The position numbers and the translations under genes are program-made. This document shows, in pieces, positions 37,904 through 45,112 of a DNA stretch of 64,000 nt. Origin of the DNA: Nitrospira sp. (lineage in GTDB: Bacteria > Nitrospirota > Nitrospiria > Nitrospirales > Nitrospiraceae); NCBI GenBank assembly GCA_029194675.1, contig JARFXP010000001.1, forward strand, positions 62,001 to 126,000, written 5' to 3'. Numbering within the stretch: the stretch's first letter is position 1; every line of letters starts with the position of its first letter. The notes below the pieces were generated by a model that saw only the letters and a program-made list of their open reading frames with translations, ran no database searches and was not told where the DNA came from.

Positions 37904-37969
37904 TTACGAAAACTCGCATTTGAATGCCCCGCCCGGAAGGGCGGGGATGAAAAATGCGAGTTTTCGTAA
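37904..37969. repeat. Nested 66-nt hairpin (two-tier inverted repeat)
   Basis: Outer arms of 18 bases (ttacgaaaactcgcattt and its exact complement at 37952-37969) enclose an inner GC hairpin, CCCCGCCC-GGAA-GGGCGGGG at 37927-37946. Outer and inner stems are separated by 5 unpaired bases on each side. It begins 14 bases after vapC and ends exactly where the maturase reading frame loses homology. It could be the vapBC terminator, a palindromic mini-element, or an insertion target. Confidence 0.85.
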
Positions 37970-38148
37970 CACACCCAGCCTCTCAGCATAGGGTGGGTCC
38001 ACCGGGCGATCTCTTCCAAGGCCAGATCGTTACGCTGATGCAGCTGCCAGCGACGCATTCTCTGTCTGATCGCCTTGGCCGCTTTCTGGCTCACCGCAGG
38101 TGCGAAACTGACTCGCGCGCCGTCAGGTTGGGCATGTATATCCAATCC
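37970..38148 (-). pseudogene. C-terminal remnant of a group II intron reverse transcriptase/maturase
   Basis: The minus frame reads SFAPAVSQKAAKAIRQRMRR, WQLHQRNDLALEEIARW and THPMLRGWVCY, the conserved X-domain/C-terminal maturase segment (usual form: AVS.KA.KA.R..IRRW.LH.R....L..LA...NP..RGWI.YY). Nothing of the reverse transcriptase domain is present upstream, and the frame enters the hairpin right after GWVCY. No domain V/VI of an intron is recognisable. It is a decayed fragment caught between two toxin-antitoxin modules. Confidence 0.8.
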
Positions 38149-38156
38149 AGTATATT
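38128..38156 (+). promoter_or_regulatory. Candidate promoter of the higBA-type module
   Basis: TTGGGC (38128-38133) and TATATT (38151-38156) are 17 bases apart. The predicted transcription start falls at about the ATG at 38163, so the first codon could be leaderless. Confidence 0.4.
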
Positions 38157-38162
38157 CTACCC

Positions 38163-38488
38163 ATGAAGCGACTACGATTCCTTGGGGACTCGCTCACGGT
38201 TTGCGGGAGTTTCCCGAGGCCGCCAGGCACGACGCGGGCTATCAGTTGGACAAGGTGCAGCGCGGTGAACAGCCGGACGATTTCAAGCCGATGCCTTCTA
38301 TCGGCAAGGGCGTCGAAGAAATCCGGATGTGGGACGACACCGGCACATACCGCATGGTCTACACGGCCAGGCTAGCCGATGCGGTCTATGTGCTGCACGC
38401 ATTCCAGAAGAAAACGCAGGCGACGGCCAAGCGTGACATTGAGCTTGCCAAAAAGCGAATCACCGAACTGATGAGAGGTGCCCAATAA
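38163..38488 (+). pseudogene. higB: HigB/Gp49-type toxin gene with an apparent N-terminal frameshift
   Basis: The family start MKRLRFLGDSL is read from ATG 38163 in one frame. The rest (LREFPEAARHDAGYQLDKVQ, EEIRMWDDTGTYRMVYTARL, YVLHAFQKKTQATAK) continues in another frame from about 38201. One base seems missing near 38195-38201. The body is a phage-derived Gp49-like (RelE superfamily) mRNA interferase and is otherwise intact to its stop. Translation from the TTG at 38201 would give a protein lacking about 12 N-terminal residues including the first strand. The stop overlaps the antitoxin start (TAATG). Sequencing error, true decay or frameshifting are all possible. Confidence 0.7.
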
Positions 38489-38781
38489 TGACGAAGACCA
38501 AGACCAAAACAAACACTTTCAGCAGCGTGTGGGATGCGATTGCCGACACCCCTGAGCAGGCGGCCAATCTCCAGGCGCGGGCCGAACTGATGCGGCAGAT
38601 CGCGGCTATCATCAAGGCCAAGGACTGGAAGCAGGCCGACGCCGCAACACATTGCGGCGTCACCCAGCCTCGCATGAACGACTTGTTACGCGGGCGTGTG
38701 TCGCGGTTTTGGCTGGACGCCCTGGTGAATATCGCCACGGCACTTGGCCGGCGCGTGCATGTGGAGTTGGAAGTCGCGTAA
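38488..38781 (+). CDS. higA: XRE-family antitoxin (HigA-like)
   Basis: A 97-residue protein starting in TAATG overlap with the toxin. The N-terminal 30 residues are polar (TKTKTKTNTFSSVWDAIA). Then an HTH of the XRE/HigA type follows: ELMRQIAAIIKAKDWKQADA, ATHCGVTQPRMNDLLRGRVS, with the recognition helix PRMNDLLRG. The end RRVHVELEVA is typical of the toxin-after-first HigBA order. It should bind and neutralise the preceding toxin and repress the promoter. The gene is intact although the toxin start is broken. Confidence 0.9.
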   Translation: MTKTKTKTNTFSSVWDAIADTPEQAANLQARAELMRQIAAIIKAKDWKQADAATHCGVTQPRMNDLLRGRVSRFWLDALVNIATALGRRVHVELEVA

Positions 38782-39000
38782 CCAGCCACCGACATGCTGG
38801 TGCGACTCTACTTGGGTGCATCATGCCGGAGTGGGGTCAGACCTTGTACTGTGTATTACCGACAACCGTATCTGTTTCTTACACCGTGGGGTGGCCGAAG
38901 CACCACATCGGAAATCGCCCAAGGCGCGGCGTCATGAGGAGAATAGAGGCCGCGAACATGGCGTTTATTGGAACATTTGGATGGCAAGGTCGAATCTACT

Positions 39001-39035
39001 CTCCAACGCCACGCACGATTCAAGATCTGACCCTA
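39001..39035 (+). repeat. Left copy of 35-bp inverted repeat
   Basis: Matches the reverse complement of 39952-39986 at 32 of 35 bases; the core acgattcaagatc is shared exactly. The pair bounds a 986-bp segment holding the lipoprotein and the transposase HTH fragment. Confidence 0.85.
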
Positions 39036-39071
39036 CTAACATTCTCCAATACTTGACCCTACTAATATTCT
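39028..39071 (+). repeat. Two 18-bp direct repeats, 26-bp period
   Basis: tgaccctactaaYattct occurs at 39028-39045 and 39054-39071 with a single difference (C/T). The first copy overlaps the end of the 35-bp inverted repeat. Confidence 0.8.
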
Positions 39072-39167
39072 ACTAACCCATATTTCTTATCGCTGAAGTG
39101 GAGATTTCTGCAAAAAGGAATGCCGGACGGTCGTAAAAGCGGTCCGGCCATGATATGGGGGGATGTA

Positions 39168-39443
39168 CTACTTCCCACCCCTTTCAAAGCAGACAGCAGC
39201 ATCGGTTCCAAACTTGTTGCCAGTCGTATATTCAGAGACGTAGACCATCTTCCAACCATCATACTTTGTGAAAATGGAATCCATCTCATTTTTGTCCCGC
39301 ATGTCAACACGTTCACAGCGTGTTTGAATGTTTGGACCGTTGGCTCCGCTATCCCATTTGGCTGATAAAACGTTTGCAGGTTGACAGCCGGCGAGGTCGA
39401 GGCTCATAAGAGCGATGCCGAGGAGCAAATGCTGGTATCTCAC
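39168..39443 (-). CDS. Small lipoprotein, unknown function
   Basis: A 91-residue protein starting with GTG at 39443, seven bases after a perfect AAGGAGG. A signal peptide of about 19 residues ends in the lipobox LAGC. The mature part has two more cysteines (QTRCERV and AVCFERGGK), which could pair, and the phrase EMDSIFTKYDGWKMVYVSEY, reminiscent of small periplasmic lipoproteins of unknown role. No family recognised. It stands alone inside the inverted-repeat bounded segment. Confidence 0.75.
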   Translation of the reverse strand: MRYQHLLLGIALMSLDLAGCQPANVLSAKWDSGANGPNIQTRCERVDMRDKNEMDSIFTKYDGWKMVYVSEYTTGNKFGTDAAVCFERGGK

Positions 39444-39642
39444 TGTAAAACCTCCTTGCAGCGGGTTGACGGACTAAAATGGAAATGCTGTCCCACTGTC
39501 GAATCCAAAATGGCGAGGCTGTCTTATATCTAAGAATCTCAATATAGTCAATTCTTTGCATGTAATCCCACAATGATAATGTCCGCCTTTCCCACAATAG
39601 AACTGTCCTCTGTAGACTGCCGGCTCTCACAAGGAGGGCGGG

Positions 39643-39804
39643 ATGGTCGGAAAGGACAGCATCGTCATGAGCGGGAAAGAACTTCGACAAGTCCATGTGA
39701 TTCACCAAGTCCTCGCGAGGCAGCTCACACACCAAAAAGCCGCTGAGGTGTTAGGGCTCACGCCCCGCCACATTCGCCGGCTCCGGGACCGACTGCGAAA
39801 GTAA
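39643..39804 (+). pseudogene. N-terminal HTH fragment of an ISNCY-like transposase
   Basis: A 53-residue frame with a strong ribosome site (AAGGAGGGCGGG). It reads MVGKDSIVMSGKELRQVHVI, then HQVLARQLTHQKAAEVLGLT and PRHIRRLRDRLRK, the N-terminal helix-turn-helix of ISNCY/IS1202-type transposases, which normally continue for about 400 residues with a DDE domain. Here a stop follows the HTH and no DDE domain is found. The preceding 60 bases (with ataatgtccgcctttcc) resemble the left end of such an element. It is a remnant, or a domesticated small HTH protein. Confidence 0.65.
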
Positions 39805-39951
39805 AGGAGCCGGATACTCGTGGCACTACCTTACTGATCCTCGTAGAATACAGTGACACATAAATCAAAAAGAAAGCCAAGTCCCATCGCACCCCGAAAG
39901 ACCACATCTTGTCACTCTATTGTGCGAGACTCAGTAAATGCTCAAAACAGT

Positions 39952-39986
39952 TAGGGTCGGATCTTGAATCGTGCATGGCGTAGGAG
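39952..39986 (-). repeat. Right copy of 35-bp inverted repeat
   Basis: Reverse complement of the copy at 39001-39035 with three mismatches. It lies 53 bases beyond the motE stop in the non-coding stretch 39805-40039, where I see no gene. Confidence 0.85.
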
Positions 39987-40039
39987 ATCAGATCGACCTT
40001 GTCACTCAATACGTCAACAAACGCCATGTGCGCTAGCCA

Positions 40040-40783
40040 CTATGGTGTTTGCGCCAGCAGCTGTTCGGTCAGTTTCGCGGCCCGGTCGGTTTTGACCTGC
40101 GCGAGAATTGCCCCGGCAGTCTTGGCTTTCACCAGCCTGAGGATTTCGATCGCTTTCCGATCCGGCATATGTTCGAGACGCGAGGCGGCGTCCTCAGACG
40201 GCATGGATTCGTAGATTTTGGCGAGCCGCGTCCGTTGATCCTGGACCAAACGTTCTTTCTCCTTGGCTCGTGGTCCATCTTCTTTCGCCTGCGCGCTCTG
40301 AATCCGCTTTTCCAACGCTTCGTTCTGATCCAACAGTTCCTCAACCTGCCCCCTCACGATCATGAGCCGTTCCTCGTTCTGGCGAATCGATTGCTCACGC
40401 CGGTCAAGATCGCGCTTGCGCTGGTCCAGCATCTCGAGTACTTCACGAGGAACATCGATCGCCGGCCCTTGCGTCGCAGGCGGGGCGAACAGCTTGAGAT
40501 CGTTGTCGTCGGATTCTGCGCTTGAGCCCTCTGCATCCTGCACTTGTGGCGGCACCCTCTGCTTCAGCTCACTCGTCGTTACGGACTGTGTCTTGTATTT
40601 TGGTTCGGAGGAGGCTTGTCCCAATTGCACCATGATCCACAAAAGAATAGTCGAACCGACGATCCCAGCAATCATCGTCCAAAGCTGGGAATGCCGGTTT
40701 ATCCCCGGCACAGTTCTCGCCACCAGCCCAAGGCTGCCGAGACCGAGATAATGTGTCCAGCCCTTGATGGATCGTGCCCTCAT
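40040..40783 (-). CDS. MotE-like flagellar/motility chaperone (MgtE_N C-terminal domain)
   Basis: A 247-residue protein. A membrane helix lies near residues 34-55 (LWTMIAGIVGSTILLWIMVQ), followed by a disordered linker. A long coiled coil at about 115-185 (LDQRKRDLDRREQSIRQNEE) comes next. The C-terminal MgtE_N-like domain is LAKIYESMPSEDAASRLEHM, KAIEILRLVKAKTAGAILAQ. This architecture equals MotE proteins that place MotC or other stator parts. It is the last gene of fliG-fliH-fliI-fliJ, overlapping fliJ by 4 bases. An N-terminal polar lead of about 30 residues before the helix is unusual. Confidence 0.82.
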   Translation of the reverse strand: MRARSIKGWTHYLGLGSLGLVARTVPGINRHSQLWTMIAGIVGSTILLWIMVQLGQASSEPKYKTQSVTTSELKQRVPPQVQDAEGSSAESDDNDLKLFAPPATQGPAIDVPREVLEMLDQRKRDLDRREQSIRQNEERLMIVRGQVEELLDQNEALEKRIQSAQAKEDGPRAKEKERLVQDQRTRLAKIYESMPSEDAASRLEHMPDRKAIEILRLVKAKTAGAILAQVKTDRAAKLTEQLLAQTP

Positions 40784-41220
40784 GAGTTGCTCGCTTTGAC
40801 AACGGAATACCGACGGCTCGCCCCTTCATCCGTTGTCCGCTGTTCCTGACGCCCCTCCTCGGCTCGCTGCACTTCGCGGCGTTTGTCGGCGACACGATCA
40901 AGAAGCCTGCGCTCCTGGCTGGCTTCGACAAGAAGCGCCTTGGTATGCTGCCACGCTTCGACGGCTTGGTCGATCTCGCAACGCACTCGCCGTAACGCTG
41001 CCTGTTGTGAATCTAGACGCCCCTGCCATTCCAGCCAGGCTTCGATCGTCAGCCCTTGCGCTGATTGTCGGTCATAGATGACGACATCCTGCTGAATCTG
41101 GGCTTCGATGTCGCGACACCGTTCCTCACTCTGGGCCAGGGTGCGAGTGACCTGCGCCAATTCCATCATCAGACGCTCTACAGTCTGGACGCGTAGCTTT
41201 CTCAACGACTCGAGGCTCAT
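40780..41220 (-). CDS. fliJ: Flagellar export protein FliJ
   Basis: A 146-residue protein almost wholly helical: MSLESLRKLRVQTVERLMME, then AWLEWQGRLDSQQAALRRVR and LLDRVADKRREVQRAEE. This is the two-helix coiled coil of FliJ, which sits in the FliI ring and activates the export gate. Sequence identity in this family is low, so the call leans on position (ATGA overlap with fliI, MotE-type gene after) and helical pattern. Length matches E. coli FliJ (147). Confidence 0.87.
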   Translation of the reverse strand: MSLESLRKLRVQTVERLMMELAQVTRTLAQSEERCRDIEAQIQQDVVIYDRQSAQGLTIEAWLEWQGRLDSQQAALRRVRCEIDQAVEAWQHTKALLVEASQERRLLDRVADKRREVQRAEEGRQEQRTTDEGASRRYSVVKASNS

Positions 41221-42524
41221 GCCGCCTGCTGGGCCAGCGCTTCAAGTTGCTGTACCGACGAAGGCAGGCCGGCCGCCTGGTCGATGTCCTGCCGCAAATA
41301 CCCATTGATCGCTTCCTGTGCTTGTACGGCACGGTCGAGAGCGGCGTTCATCCCCGGCTTGTAGGCTCCAAGCACAACCAGGTCTTCGGATTCGCGATAC
41401 CTCGCCACCAATTCGAGGATTGTCCTGGCGGCATCGTAGTGGGGCCGTCCGACGATATCCCGCATCACACGGCTGGTACTCTGAAGGAGATCGATCGCAG
41501 GGAAGTGATTACGGGCGGCCAATGTGCGTGACAGGACAATATGGCCGTCCAAGATCGAGCGAGCAGCATCGGCAATTGGATCGGTGAGGTCATCGCCATC
41601 GACGAGCACTGTATACAAGCCGGTAATGGTTCCCGGACCTGGCCCGGTCCCGACACGTTCGAGCAGTTTCGGTAGGAGAGTAAACACGGAGGGGGTATAG
41701 CCTTTGGTCGTCGGAGGCTCCCCGATCGCCAAACCTACTTCTCTCTGGCTATAGGCGAGTCGCGTCAGTGAATCCATCAACAACAAGACCTGTTTCCCCG
41801 CATCACGGAAGTATTCGGCAATCGTCGTCGCGACCAATGCAGCACGCAGCCGTATGAGCGGGGCTTGGTCGGAGGTCGCCACCACCACCACTGAACGTCC
41901 GAGTGCCTCTGCGCCCAGATCGCGTTCCAGGAACTCGTTGACCTCACGACCTCGCTCTCCGATGAGGGCAATGACATTGACATCCGCTTTCGTGTAACGG
42001 CTGATCATCCCCAACAACACGCTCTTCCCGACTCCCGAACCGGAAAAGATGCCCATCTTCTGGCCACGTCCACAGGTCAGAAATCCATTGATCGCACGAA
42101 CTCCAAGATCAAGCGGAGTGTGTAGACGAGCTCGTTGTAACGGGTTCGGCGCAGCCGCATAAAGGGGATAGCGCTCAGCGGCTATCAGCGACCCTTTGCC
42201 ATCCATCGGATTTCCACAGCCGTCGAGAACTCTTCCCAGCAAGCCCGGTCCGACGGCAAGATCGGCCACTTGGCCGGACATGGTAATTCGACTTCCCGGC
42301 CCGATCCCTTGCATGTCGCCCAAGGGCATGAGGAGAACACGGTCCCCACGGAATCCCACAACCTCGGCAGGAATCGGCCCTCCAGGCACCTCCCTCGTAA
42401 TTCGGCAAAGCTCTCCTACGGTCGTCATCGGCCCATACCCTTCCACGACGATCCCAACCGCTTGAGCCACTCTTCCGGACACTTCGATGGGGTCGACGCA
42501 CTCGATCAGCTTACTAAGACTCAT
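41217..42524 (-). CDS. fliI: Flagellum-specific ATPase FliI
   Basis: A 435-residue type III export ATPase. Walker A is IFSGSGVGKSVLLGMI near residue 165. VIALIGERGREVNEFLERDL follows, then Walker B VLLLMDSLTRLAYSQREVGL and the arginine-containing TGPGPGTITGLYTVLVDGDD. An N-terminal beta domain (about 15-90) and C-terminal helical domain complete the F1-beta-like fold. It energises export of rod, hook and filament subunits at the cytoplasmic face, held by FliH. It overlaps fliH by 11 bases and fliJ by 4. Confidence 0.97.
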   Translation of the reverse strand: MSLSKLIECVDPIEVSGRVAQAVGIVVEGYGPMTTVGELCRITREVPGGPIPAEVVGFRGDRVLLMPLGDMQGIGPGSRITMSGQVADLAVGPGLLGRVLDGCGNPMDGKGSLIAAERYPLYAAAPNPLQRARLHTPLDLGVRAINGFLTCGRGQKMGIFSGSGVGKSVLLGMISRYTKADVNVIALIGERGREVNEFLERDLGAEALGRSVVVVATSDQAPLIRLRAALVATTIAEYFRDAGKQVLLLMDSLTRLAYSQREVGLAIGEPPTTKGYTPSVFTLLPKLLERVGTGPGPGTITGLYTVLVDGDDLTDPIADAARSILDGHIVLSRTLAARNHFPAIDLLQSTSRVMRDIVGRPHYDAARTILELVARYRESEDLVVLGAYKPGMNAALDRAVQAQEAINGYLRQDIDQAAGLPSSVQQLEALAQQAA

Positions 42525-43539
42525 GATGAGCCCTGTTCCTCAGGACATCGCCCAAACGGAACAACTGCGTATCGAGGGAGGCATCGACCAATCGCGTTGC
42601 GGTGTGCAAAAGACAGCTTCCTCGTTGGAGAGAAGCCACCGGCTCGATGGTAAGCTTCCGTGCGATATTCTGCCGTCCCACAAGCTCCTCCCGAACCTCT
42701 TCAAGTACCGCCGCGTCTGCCGGATGCACCTGTATCACCACGCCATCCGACTCTTCAACCGCGCCTAGTGCCGCCTTGGCCTGCATCACGATTTGTTCGC
42801 GGTGAGACTCGGCGGACTCATGAAGTACTTTGGACGCAATCTGAAGCGCGAGCGCGATGATTTCCTCCTCGACCGTCTGACGGAGCGCGGATCGAGCCGC
42901 ATCAAACTTTCGGACGGCCTCGGTCACTACAGCGAGATCTTGTTGACGCTGCGCTTCGGACTGTCGCCGGCCCTCTGCCAGCCCACGCTCATATTCCATC
43001 TGACCGTCATCCCTTCGGAGTGCGCCGTCATCTCCGAATGTCTGAAGCGGCATGCTCTGCAGCCGTACTGCGCCGGCCTTTACAGCGGCATGTTTCAGGA
43101 CCGTATTCTCGTTACGCAGTCGATGGAGTTCCAATAAACGGCGCACGGTCGAGCGCACAACATCGGCCTGAAAAGGCTTCATCAAGAAATCGGCAGCGCC
43201 TGCCTTCATCGCACGGACAGCACGTTCCACCGTCGCTGCTCCAGTCATCACCACTCCGATAATCCGGCTGTCGATCCTCTGTGCCTCTTCCAGGACTGCG
43301 ATTCCATCCCGGTCCCGGAGCAGAACATCGACGATCAACAGCGCAGGAGCCATCTGCGTCAGCATCGAAATCGCCTCTTGCCCGGAAGCGGCGACGCGAA
43401 TAGGCACTCGCTCGGGCCTGAATAGTTCGAGGAAGAGGTTTCGTACCCCCTCCTCGTCATCAACCACTAGAACGGATCCCTGAAATTGCGACATTCCTCG
43501 TTCGCGAACAGTCACCTCCGGTATGGGCGGCCCCGTCAC
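42514..43539 (-). CDS. fliH: FliH with an N-terminal response-regulator receiver domain
   Basis: A 341-residue fusion. Residues 20-140 form a complete CheY-like receiver: acidic pocket D27/D28, phosphoacceptor D71 (LLIVDVLLRDRDG), T99 (VVMTGAATV) and K121 (FLMKPFQ). Residues about 180-341 are FliH: YERGLAEGRRQSEAQRQQ, a helical part with EEEIIALALQIASKVL, and the C-terminal CLLHTATRLVDASLDTQLF that contacts FliI. The GTG start at 43539 has GGAGAGGAG upstream and overlaps the fliG stop; an ATG at 43494 would keep the receiver too. Ordinary FliH has no receiver. It suggests that phosphorylation controls export ATPase assembly. Confidence 0.9.
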   Translation of the reverse strand: MTGPPIPEVTVRERGMSQFQGSVLVVDDEEGVRNLFLELFRPERVPIRVAASGQEAISMLTQMAPALLIVDVLLRDRDGIAVLEEAQRIDSRIIGVVMTGAATVERAVRAMKAGAADFLMKPFQADVVRSTVRRLLELHRLRNENTVLKHAAVKAGAVRLQSMPLQTFGDDGALRRDDGQMEYERGLAEGRRQSEAQRQQDLAVVTEAVRKFDAARSALRQTVEEEIIALALQIASKVLHESAESHREQIVMQAKAALGAVEESDGVVIQVHPADAAVLEEVREELVGRQNIARKLTIEPVASLQRGSCLLHTATRLVDASLDTQLFRLGDVLRNRAHHES

Positions 43540-44531
43540 TACAGCATCTCCTCTCCCGCGCCTGCGATGATGATGCGGCCTTCTTCCTCGAGTTTTCGGC
43601 AGACTTTCAGGATATTCTGTTGGGCTTTCTCGATATCGGACACCCTGACCGGCCCCTTGGCCTCCATATCTTCTTTCAACATGTCCGCGGCACGACTCGA
43701 CATGTTCTTGAAGAATTTCTCCTTCACCTCCGGATTGGCGCCGCGGAGAGCCAACGGAAGGTCGTCCTTGCTGATTTCTTTCATCAATTCCTGTACACCG
43801 CGATCGTCGACCTTCACCAGGTCGTCGAAAACGAACATGAGCGCCCGGATCGCGTCCGCCAGCGGCTGGCTCTTCTCCGCAATCTTGCCCATAATGCCGC
43901 CCTCGTTGGCCTTATCCATCCGCGTGAGAATGTCGGCCATCACCTCAGGCCCTCCGATGCTCTGTGAACCCACTCCTTTACTCGCCAACAACGTCTCCTG
44001 CATGCTTTGGCTCAGTTCCTCCAAGATGTCCGGCTGCACCTCCTCCATGGTGGCAAGCCGGAGCGCCACGTCTCCGCGCATCGATTCCGGAAGCCCTGCA
44101 AGCACTTTCCCGGCTTGGTCACTTTCAAGATGCGCGAGAGTGACCGCCACCGTTTGCGCATGCTCGACCTTCAACATTTGGACAAGCGTTTTCACATCGA
44201 CCCATTTCAGCGCCTCCAGCCCCGGATAACTTTTTCGGGTCATCGATTCGATGATCCGCGCCGCCTTTTCCGGACCCAACGCCTTGATGAGTACGGCCTT
44301 GATGAACTCTTTTCCCTGAAACTGAACCTCGCCGGACGCGCTGGCGGTCCGGAAATCCGAGATGACCGCGTCTTCCTCATCTCGTGAAATGTGGGCGGTG
44401 CCGTTCATGAAACTTCCCAGCCGCTTGATTTCTTTCGGATCGAGTTGTTTCATGACCTGGGCAGCCGCTTCTTCTCCGATGGCACGAAGCAGAATGGCCG
44501 CCTTCTGTTCACCCGTCAGATTCTTCGCCAT
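43539..44531 (-). CDS. fliG: Flagellar motor switch protein FliG
   Basis: A 330-residue switch protein. N-terminal LTGEQKAAILLRAIGEEAAA binds FliF. The middle armadillo region carries HPQ-like VTLAHLESDQAGKVLAGLPE (the usual EHPQ is EHAQTVAVTLAHL here). The C-terminal torque helix shows FVFDDLVKVDDRGVQELMKE, ISKDDLPLALRGA and FFKNMSSRAADMLKEDMEA, with the charged residues that meet MotA. Length is normal. An insert of about 580 bases separates it from fliF, its usual upstream neighbour; no ribosome-site problem is seen. Confidence 0.97.
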   Translation of the reverse strand: MAKNLTGEQKAAILLRAIGEEAAAQVMKQLDPKEIKRLGSFMNGTAHISRDEEDAVISDFRTASASGEVQFQGKEFIKAVLIKALGPEKAARIIESMTRKSYPGLEALKWVDVKTLVQMLKVEHAQTVAVTLAHLESDQAGKVLAGLPESMRGDVALRLATMEEVQPDILEELSQSMQETLLASKGVGSQSIGGPEVMADILTRMDKANEGGIMGKIAEKSQPLADAIRALMFVFDDLVKVDDRGVQELMKEISKDDLPLALRGANPEVKEKFFKNMSSRAADMLKEDMEAKGPVRVSDIEKAQQNILKVCRKLEEEGRIIIAGAGEEML

Positions 44532-44578
44532 GGCGATGTGCTAGATGGGGTTATTGCAATATCGTAAATAGCCCGCAG

Positions 44579-45112
44579 AGGGTGTTGAAAAAGCTCGCCG
44601 TCTCACCCGCCCAACCCCCGCGCGCCGAGATGCACTTTTTCCCCTCCAAGGCCGCTGCGAGTGAAAGACCGAGGCGTACGGGGGTGGTACGTTAAGGTCT
44701 TGAGCGATGCGAGAACGACGCTGATACTCCTTACGGCGCAAGCCGTTCCACATGGCTCACTTATAGAGCCGCGTCCTGGTCAAATTCAGCCACGACGCGA
44801 GCCTCGCGCTCGGCCTGTGCCGCCGCGGGCGAGGGCCACGCCGGGATCTCGGCGTACTCCCCGCGTGTGCCATGAATGCACAGGAGGAACTTGCCGGTGG
44901 CCGTCCGGCAAAACTCCGCACGGTCCACCGTTGACACTCCGTCAGGTTTGCCCGCCATATCCTGAGTTCCTTTCTTCTCGGACACGCACTGCCATATGAT
45001 GCTTACCACCGATACCCTCCGCGCAACGGTCCCCGAATCGTGGCACTGCCCCCACGTCTACGCGCGCCGCCCGTAGCCGTTGGATTGTTATGGAGGGCTT
45101 TTGCAACATCCT
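44579..45112. mobile_element. Repeat-bounded insert between fliF and fliG
   Basis: The segment is bounded by an imperfect inverted repeat: agggtgttgaaaaagctc at 44579-44596 and, reversed, aggatgttgcaaaagccctc at 45093-45112, right at the fliF stop. Inside are a second stretch (44690-44720) with the phrase tgagcgatgcgagaacgac and one short gene. The tgttgaaaaag phrase is familiar from dispersed repeats of Nitrospira-type genomes. No transposase is present, so it is a non-autonomous or decayed element. Confidence 0.5.
44761..44958 (-). CDS. Small hypothetical protein in the fliF-fliG insert
   Basis: A 65-residue frame from ATG 44958, preceded by AAGGAACTCAGGAT. It reads MAGKPDGVSTVDRAEFCRTA, TGKFLLCIHGTRGEYAEIPA, then an Ala/Glu-rich helix AAAQAEREARVVAEFDQD. 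It is soluble, with two cysteines, and I recognise no family. The beta-rich middle followed by a helix gives some coding character. It may be cargo of the insert. A longer reading from 45009 has no good ribosome site. Confidence 0.5.
   Translation of the reverse strand: MAGKPDGVSTVDRAEFCRTATGKFLLCIHGTRGEYAEIPAWPSPAAAQAEREARVVAEFDQDAAL

Larger units (their letters stand above)
38782..39167. other. Gene-free stretch with mobile-element debris
   Basis: No credible gene. It contains the segment around 38828-38850 with the phrase GTGGGGTCAGACC, familiar from the edges of REP-associated IS200-like transposase elements. It also holds the left copy of a 35-bp inverted repeat (39001-39035) and two 18-bp direct copies of tgaccctactaaYattct at 39028-39045 and 39054-39071, 26 bases apart. 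Short frames here have no coding character. Confidence 0.6.

Noticed and set aside
37852..38145. Whole 97-codon minus frame as one gene
   Set aside because: Only the part above 37970 resembles maturase; the rest is translated hairpin and vapC antisense.
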